Shown here piece after piece: positions 59,620 through 64,000 of a stretch of 64,000 nt of DNA. Position 1 is the first letter of the stretch. Each line of letters starts with the position of its first letter. This DNA comes from Candidatus Saccharimonadota bacterium (GTDB lineage Bacteria; Patescibacteriota; Saccharimonadia; Saccharimonadales; Saccharimonadaceae): contig JAFWLB010000002.1 of the NCBI GenBank assembly GCA_017514025.1, forward strand, positions 250,346 to 314,345. The letters run 5' to 3'. The notes beneath the pieces were generated by a model, which was not told the DNA's origin, made no database searches, and saw nothing but the letters and a program-made list of their open reading frames with translations. The position numbers and the translations under genes were made by a program.

Positions 59620-60140
59620 TGGCGTTGAGGCAATCTTATATCACCAGCGATTTTTGGGGAGAGGGTGACCGAGATTGGAGCTGGATAAAATATTTGTATG
59701 GGCTGTATCATGTTGAAGCGATTAGGGTGCGGGCGGACAATGCTCGTGGCGGTAGCCCTACGAAGCAGATTCAGGATATGATTGATGTGGCAAAGCGTAA
59801 ATTTTATGATCGCAGGACTGCCATGTTTGACACTGATAGAGGAGAGGAGGAAGTTAATGAGGCGCTGGAGCTGGCAAAGAATAATGGGATATACTGCATA
59901 TTGTCTGAGAAGAATATTGAGTGTGAAATTTTGAAACTTCGTGGAGTGAGTGCTAGGAGGCTTTCGCGGGCGATGACGGGTGCGCATGCCGCGAAAAAGG
60001 AGTTTCAAATTGAGTTTAATTTAGAGAGTGAAAACGACGACGTCGAATGGTCGCGGTATTTCCCTAAGAGTTTTCTGGATGCGGCGAGAAGTACGAACCA
60101 TTGGCTGGATGAGATTATTTCTCGGATTGAGAGATTGTGA
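59619..60140 (+). CDS. RloB/AbiLii-like partner protein
   Basis: A 173-residue protein with a GTG start in a one-base overlap with the ATPase. It carries the RloB-type pattern: an early acidic segment (WGEGDRDW), RGGSPTKQIQDMID, a strand plus DxD (TAMFDTDRGEEEVNEAL) and SEKNIECEILKL. RloB/AbiLii proteins are fixed partners of AAA15 ATPases and have a TOPRIM-like look, consistent with a nuclease effector. A little shorter than usual members (about 200). Confidence 0.82.
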   Translation: MALRQSYITSDFWGEGDRDWSWIKYLYGLYHVEAIRVRADNARGGSPTKQIQDMIDVAKRKFYDRRTAMFDTDRGEEEVNEALELAKNNGIYCILSEKNIECEILKLRGVSARRLSRAMTGAHAAKKEFQIEFNLESENDDVEWSRYFPKSFLDAARSTNHWLDEIISRIERL

Positions 60141-60228
60141 GATAGTAGTTCTTGTGGGATTAGAACGGAATGAAGTCGCGATTTTTTGATTTGATTGAAA
60201 AGGATAGAGTGTTGATCTATGAGCGTTA

Positions 60229-60256
60229 AATACCACTCGCCTTAACGAGTGGTATT
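60229..60256. terminator. Convergent stem-loop terminator
   Basis: AATACCACTCG-ccttaa-CGAGTGGTATT, a perfect 11-bp stem between the RloB gene and the facing surface-protein operon. T runs are short on both sides. Confidence 0.7.
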
Positions 60257-60277
60257 GGTTAGCATCTGTATTTGTGT

Positions 60278-61237
60278 CTATTCTGTACTTACAGGAGTGG
60301 CGGTTTTCTTTTTGGTGGGTTTTTTGTGGTGGCGGACACGCATGACGATCCAGATGATCAGAGCGGCAATGATGAATAAGATGATGAAGAGGAGCCAGAT
60401 TGGGCATTTGATGACCATTTTGGAAACTTGCGTGGTTACGCCTTCAAATTCTACAGTGTAAACGACGTTGAAGATGCCTATAGTCGGGGTGTTTTCCCAG
60501 GCGGTTTCGATGTATCTGGTGCGATTGGGCAAGATTGTGGCGCTAGCAGGATCTTCTTCGTTGGTGAAAACTTCTTCGTCGCTGAATAAAGGATAAACTT
60601 GCATGGTGTAAGTAGCTATATCATGAACGTTGCCAGTATTTTCGATGGTGGCTGAGCCGGTGATATTGCCGTTAAAAATGAAGCCAGGGACGTCGACATT
60701 GGTTACTTTGCCTTGATGCACCACATTGCCAGTGACCTCTGCATAAATCATGTAGGCCATTGCTACGGACTCTTTGATCATCGTTGCGTTGTTCGGATTG
60801 TCATTTTCTGGCGACATGGTTGTTGCTACGATGGAAGCGTATTGTCCGCCGGCTGGGGCATCTGTAGGTACATTGATAGTATAATTGACCCTCATAGTTT
60901 GGTTTGGTTCAATACTGCCAGTTAGTGGTGAATCGATTGTAATCCAGTCCGCCATTTGCCCTCTACCGTCCACGTCTTCAAAAATTGCATTATTGCTATC
61001 ATCTCGGTAAAAACTTCTTACATCTAGCTGATATCCTACTGCCATCTCATTATTCGCTGGATTAGATAAAGTCAACGATCCAGTATAGGTATCCCCGGGG
61101 TCCAAAATTAGCATTTGGGCCATTGGCGACATTACGAAACCCGTAAAAGCATCTGCCGCTGCATTTAACACTCCTACGCAGCTTAGCAATGCTGCAAGTC
61201 CCACCGCTGCTATTTTATTCCCCTTGATATTTTTCAT
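60278..61237 (-). CDS. Exported DUF916-like protein with C-terminal anchor
   Basis: A 319-residue protein. The start at 61237 (MKNIKGNKIAAVG) is fixed by AAAGGAGG just upstream; longer readings overlap the previous gene. A signal peptide is followed by two Ig-like beta domains. The first reads like the peptidoglycan-binding part of WxL-interacting DUF916 proteins (ILDPGDTYTGSLTLSNPANN; PTDAPAGGQYASIVATT). A C-terminal helix (WLLFIILFIIAALIIWIVM) and a basic tail anchor it. Last gene of a minus-strand operon of surface proteins. Confidence 0.82.
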   Translation of the reverse strand: MKNIKGNKIAAVGLAALLSCVGVLNAAADAFTGFVMSPMAQMLILDPGDTYTGSLTLSNPANNEMAVGYQLDVRSFYRDDSNNAIFEDVDGRGQMADWITIDSPLTGSIEPNQTMRVNYTINVPTDAPAGGQYASIVATTMSPENDNPNNATMIKESVAMAYMIYAEVTGNVVHQGKVTNVDVPGFIFNGNITGSATIENTGNVHDIATYTMQVYPLFSDEEVFTNEEDPASATILPNRTRYIETAWENTPTIGIFNVVYTVEFEGVTTQVSKMVIKCPIWLLFIILFIIAALIIWIVMRVRHHKKPTKKKTATPVSTE

Positions 61238-61250
61238 TATCCTCCTTTGA

Positions 61251-61844
61251 TTATTGATCATTTTGTTCTCCTTCTGACACTGTGCAGGTAAGGCCAAGCT
61301 TTTCATAAATTGCTTGGATTTCCGATAGCGTATAATTTGTGCTATTGCTCAAATTACCTAGCAGAAAATACTTCATAGCCGGGCTACCCAATTGGCTGCT
61401 AGAAGCATAAAGTGTCATCTTCATGCCATCAGGTAAAACTGCATAGCTAGCATTCAAAGCGTCTGGATTCATGCCACTATCCGCGAAGCTTAAATTCATC
61501 GCTGCATGATTATAAACTTCGCTTGCGTTAATCGCGTTGCTGTCGTTATAATACATCGCTTGACGAAGCGAAATCATATCCAAATTGTCTGTTTCAGTAA
61601 ACACGGCGTTGATTTTGGTTGTCTTCTTTACGGTATTGTCATAGGTAAAAATTGGGTATTCTATGCCTTCGCCCTCGCAAGTCAACGACTTAGTTGCCTG
61701 AGCCCCAGCCCATTCGCCGGTTACTTTGGTTTCGCCTCTTAACCAAAAATAAAAAATTAGCACAATTGCTATTATAATTAAAGTCATTCCGGCTACCACT
61801 AGCCACGTTTTTTCAATTCTTTGTCGGTCATTCTGACTACTCAC
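61251..61844 (-). CDS. Membrane-anchored surface protein, unknown
   Basis: A 197-residue protein starting at GTG; two adjacent GTG codons are possible (61847 and 61844) and the second is preferred because GGAGG then has 7-base spacing. One helix (WLVVAGMTLIIIAIVLIFYFW) leads to an extracytoplasmic domain with two cysteines (KSLTCEGEG and LGLTCTVSE) that may pair. Its stop is 13 bases before the DUF916-like start. Base use is G/C balanced. Family unknown. Confidence 0.75.
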   Translation of the reverse strand: MSSQNDRQRIEKTWLVVAGMTLIIIAIVLIFYFWLRGETKVTGEWAGAQATKSLTCEGEGIEYPIFTYDNTVKKTTKINAVFTETDNLDMISLRQAMYYNDSNAINASEVYNHAAMNLSFADSGMNPDALNASYAVLPDGMKMTLYASSSQLGSPAMKYFLLGNLSNSTNYTLSEIQAIYEKLGLTCTVSEGEQNDQ

Positions 61845-61903
61845 CACACCTCCTCCATCTGTTTAATTAATATTCTGCCCACCGGTAAATTGCAAATCCC
61901 CTT

Positions 61904-61940
61904 TTTCTAAAATCCCCCTAGAAATGGGGGATTTTAGAAA
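61904..61940. terminator. Strong intercistronic hairpin
   Basis: TTTCTAAAATCCCCC pairs perfectly with GGGGGATTTTAGAAA (15 bp, 7-base loop) between the abundant-type surface protein gene and the next gene of the minus operon. There is no T run after the stem on the minus strand, so it may be a partial terminator or an mRNA-stabilising end. Confidence 0.7.
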
Positions 61941-61954
61941 GATTGTCGATCTAA

Positions 61955-62563
61955 TTAGCTGCCGCTAACATTCGGGTCATCGTAGCTAAAGGTATAGACC
62001 ACATTGCCAGAGTAGGTGCCAGCCTCAGTGGTAGTAGCAGTACCTACCGTATATTGAACAGATGCTGTCACTGCACTAGTAGAAGTGGTGGCAGCATTTG
62101 CACTCATTAAAGTGCCGCCGTTAGCCAAGTATGCGGCAGTTCCAGTTGTCCGATAGACAGTGTAACCTTCATCGCCAGCTGAAAGTTGAGCAGTGCTCAA
62201 TTGAATCGTATCTTCACCCTTTGTCAAATTAGGGGCGGCTACAGTCACGGAGAAACCATTCGTTGCGTTACAATAACCAGTAAATTCGCTGGTACCAAGA
62301 ATTGCTAGACTACCTGGAGTAATTGTGGCAGAATAAGTACCAGTGTTAGTGCCAGTAGCGTCGGACCATGCCACATTGGACACACCGGTTTGGGCAGTGG
62401 AATATGCCTCGCCGGTTCGTGTAAACTCGCAAGCCGTAGACACGGTCGGTTGGATAGTATCGGTGATCGTGATAGTCTGCGTCGAGGCAGAAACCCCTGC
62501 AAACGGAATCACTGCAAGACCAAAAGCGGCTGCGCCTGCACCTGCGATTATTGATTTCTTCAT
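61955..62563 (-). CDS. Small secreted beta-rich surface protein
   Basis: A 202-residue protein with a signal peptide (SIIAGAGAAAFGLAVIPFAGVSA) and a beta-sandwich-like mature part. Two cysteines (STACEFTRTG, TGYCNATNGFSV) occupy the same pattern as in the divergent gene at 62699, as does AGTYSGNVVYTFSY near the end. AGGAGG precedes the start. No anchor is seen, so it may be free or bind the anchored DUF916-like protein of its operon. Codon use suggests good expression. Confidence 0.82.
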   Translation of the reverse strand: MKKSIIAGAGAAAFGLAVIPFAGVSASTQTITITDTIQPTVSTACEFTRTGEAYSTAQTGVSNVAWSDATGTNTGTYSATITPGSLAILGTSEFTGYCNATNGFSVTVAAPNLTKGEDTIQLSTAQLSAGDEGYTVYRTTGTAAYLANGGTLMSANAATTSTSAVTASVQYTVGTATTTEAGTYSGNVVYTFSYDDPNVSGS

Positions 62564-62698
62564 AGTTAATTTTCTCCTCCTGCATTTAAGCAGAATTAAT
62601 TTATATTTGTGTTAAAATACTCAAAACACTTGTGCTAAAACGAAAAGTAGTGTATCATGAAAGTATATAAGGTCATACAATAGGAAGGTAAGATAAAA

Positions 62699-63844
62699 AT
62701 GAGAGAAACTAACTTGCAGGGCAAAGCATGTGTAGTGCCGTTGGCGGTAGCTGCTAGTCTTGGCATGGCTGGGATGGGGCTGGCGTCGAGCGAAGTTGCG
62801 GCGGCAGATATAACTTCAGTGACGGACACTCTTAGCGTGGAGGTGCAGCTGAGTTGTACTTTTAACAGCACGACTAACAAGACCTATACTGGGTCAGCGG
62901 CGAACGGAGCCGAAGTAAATGATTTCAATGATTCAGGTATACATGAGTTTAATCTTTTTTGTAACGGCAGCAATGGTTATGTCGTGACGGCGACACCGTA
63001 TGATCTGGAAGCGACGGGTATAGATCGTAAGATCAGTTATACGGATAGTTATACACCTAGTGGGACAAATGGTTTATGGACGGCAGTGATAACGTCTGAG
63101 GCAGCAGGGGTGACGGTGACGAGTCCGGTGCCAGTTGGCGGCGGGGAGATTATTTCGTCTGATTCGGGTACGACAGCGGAGGGGGTAAGTTTCACCGCGG
63201 CTTATAGTGCTTATGTAGGAACGGAGACGCCGGCGGGAACTTATACGGGAACGATAGTATATACCCTGACTGCGTCAGGGACTTCAACTAGTAGTGGCTC
63301 AGGTTCGGGTGGAACTAACCAGAATAACGACAACGGTGATAACAATGGTGATAATGGTGGCGGTAGCGGTGCCAATTCTGACAATGAAACGACGGATGCC
63401 ACCGATAACGGTGGTGATGCGGGCGATTCTGGCTCAGGTGCCGGTTCTGGTGATGCCAATTCCGGTGATTCTAGTAATACGCCAGAGAGCACCCCAAACA
63501 ATGCACCGCTCGCCTTAAATAATACATATAATACTTATAGCACTTCCAGCACATATAGTACCACAAATTATACTAGTAGTGGAACTGGTATGACTGGCAC
63601 GCAAGCTACGACGAGCGGGAATACGAACGGCACAACAAGTGGAAATAATGATGGCGAAGGTAGTTCTAAAGCAAATGATGACTATGAGCAACCATTGGGC
63701 GTAACGACGAACACATCATCATCGTCGTCGTCGAGTAAAAATTCGGGAACAGATCCAATGCCGCTAATAGCAGCTGGGGTGTTGGCTACAGCGGGAGTAG
63801 CGGGAGCGATTGCCTTAGCGCGGAGTAACAAGGAAGAAGAATAA
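62699..63844 (+). CDS. Anchored surface protein with long low-complexity stalk
   Basis: A 381-residue protein. A signal peptide (VVPLAVAASLGMAGMGLASS) is followed by a beta domain (about residues 30-185) with the cysteine pattern QLSCTFN and LFCNGSNGYVVTATP and the end AGTYTGTIVYTLT, paralogous to the protein at 61955. About 160 residues of S/T/G/N/D repeats then act as a stalk, followed by a C-terminal helix (PLIAAGVLATAGVAGAIAL) and a charged tail. TTGTGC-17-TATCAT and AGGAAGG precede it. Divergent from its paralogue. Confidence 0.85.
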   Translation: MRETNLQGKACVVPLAVAASLGMAGMGLASSEVAAADITSVTDTLSVEVQLSCTFNSTTNKTYTGSAANGAEVNDFNDSGIHEFNLFCNGSNGYVVTATPYDLEATGIDRKISYTDSYTPSGTNGLWTAVITSEAAGVTVTSPVPVGGGEIISSDSGTTAEGVSFTAAYSAYVGTETPAGTYTGTIVYTLTASGTSTSSGSGSGGTNQNNDNGDNNGDNGGGSGANSDNETTDATDNGGDAGDSGSGAGSGDANSGDSSNTPESTPNNAPLALNNTYNTYSTSSTYSTTNYTSSGTGMTGTQATTSGNTNGTTSGNNDGEGSSKANDDYEQPLGVTTNTSSSSSSSKNSGTDPMPLIAAGVLATAGVAGAIALARSNKEEE

Positions 63845-63860
63845 AAAAAGCGCACTAATA

Positions 63861-63892
63861 AAAAACTAGGTGGATCATCCACCTAGTTTTTT
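63861..63892 (+). terminator. Rho-independent terminator
   Basis: AAAACTAGGTGGATCATCCACCTAGTTTT, a near-perfect palindrome with a stem of about 13 bp followed by TT, 16 bases after the stalked surface protein gene. On the minus strand it also has a T run. Confidence 0.93.
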
Positions 63893-63949
63893 GTCGTGTA
63901 GTGGTGGAAAAGTCGGGCAAGAAAAATTAAAAAAAGCTTAAAAAGTATG

Positions 63950-63978
63950 TTGACATCGGGTTTATGGTTAGTTATAAT
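63950..63978 (+). promoter_or_regulatory. Perfect consensus promoter for a gene beyond the window
   Basis: TTGACA (63950-63955), a 17-base spacer and TATAAT (63973-63978). The transcript begins with AAAAGGTCATA, similar to the leader of the surface protein gene at 62699 (ATAAGGTCATA), so the next gene may be a related surface protein. Confidence 0.85.
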
Positions 63979-64000
63979 GGAAGAGTTAAAAGGTCATATT

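Noticed and set aside
60278-63844. A true WxL surface system
   Set aside because: The DUF916-like architecture is similar, but no WxL motif is present in the partner proteins, so only the analogy is kept.
1-64000. Recoding of TGA as glycine or tryptophan
   Set aside because: Conserved genes end at TGA where expected (several ATGA junctions) and no universal protein contains an in-frame TGA.
1-64000. CRISPR array or Cas genes, rRNA genes, insertion sequences
   Set aside because: No regularly spaced repeats, no rRNA-like stretches and no transposase-like protein were found; the only tandem repeat codes for PPxPT/D.

Overview
The window reads as chromosome of a reduced-genome Candidate Phyla Radiation bacterium, most probably Candidatus Saccharibacteria (TM7). 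The basis is many short versions of universal proteins (HrcA 235 aa, GrpE 140 aa, TsaB 110 aa, MurC 405 aa), very tight packing with ATGA and TAATG overlaps, a cysteine-free type IV pilus ATPase, a VirB6/TrbL-like membrane protein, several large secreted surface proteins and no biosynthetic operons. TGA behaves as a normal stop (many ATGA junctions), which argues against the TGA=Gly lineages Gracilibacteria and Absconditabacteria. The species assignment is inference.

Layout. 1-901: tail of a minus-strand membrane operon. 936-11529: pilus ATPase pilB, methyltransferase, tRNA-Arg preceded by a structured RNA, aspS, CBS protein, DsbA-like oxidoreductase, a small basic peptide gene, tRNA-Ile(UAU), a DivIC/FtsB-like division protein and a three-gene pilin operon. 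11558-22613: initiator tRNA, a flavoprotein without redox cysteines, a secreted lamin-tail protein, adenylate kinase, CIRCE-hrcA-grpE, rplY, a fused PfkB-like/class I aldolase, a HAD phosphatase, tpiA, tRNA-His and tRNA-Gly. 22630-31164: a surface and secretion block (coiled-coil protein, proline-repeat membrane protein, DUF11-like surface protein, VirB6/TrbL-like protein). 31157-45124: housekeeping (folD, murB, recA-recX, truB, rpsO, pnp, lepA, tsaB-tsaE, murC) with some envelope proteins. 45163-49181: a 1162-aa surface protein. 49202-54186: radA-ruvC-ruvA-rplS-rnhB/yraN-ychF. 54240-60140: accessory region with a HExxH membrane protein, a secreted HNH-type nuclease, a tyrosine recombinase and an AAA15 ATPase-RloB pair resembling the AbiL phage-defence family. 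60278-63844: a locus of four exported surface proteins.

How the genes fit together. DNA repair (recA, recX, radA, ruvA, ruvC) and translation genes form the core. Pilus genes, a secreted nuclease, a Dsb-like oxidoreductase and many cysteine-containing exported proteins fit a surface-attached, scavenging lifestyle. Two expression styles are visible. Most genes have a perfect -10 box (TATAAT) only 6-7 bases before the start codon, so their mRNAs should be leaderless. A minority have consensus -35/-10 promoters, longer leaders and good Shine-Dalgarno sequences; several of these also have more balanced G/C use. The plus strand is G-rich over C through most of the window whatever the gene orientation, so the plus strand is probably the leading strand; departures from this mark candidate acquired or differently selected segments.
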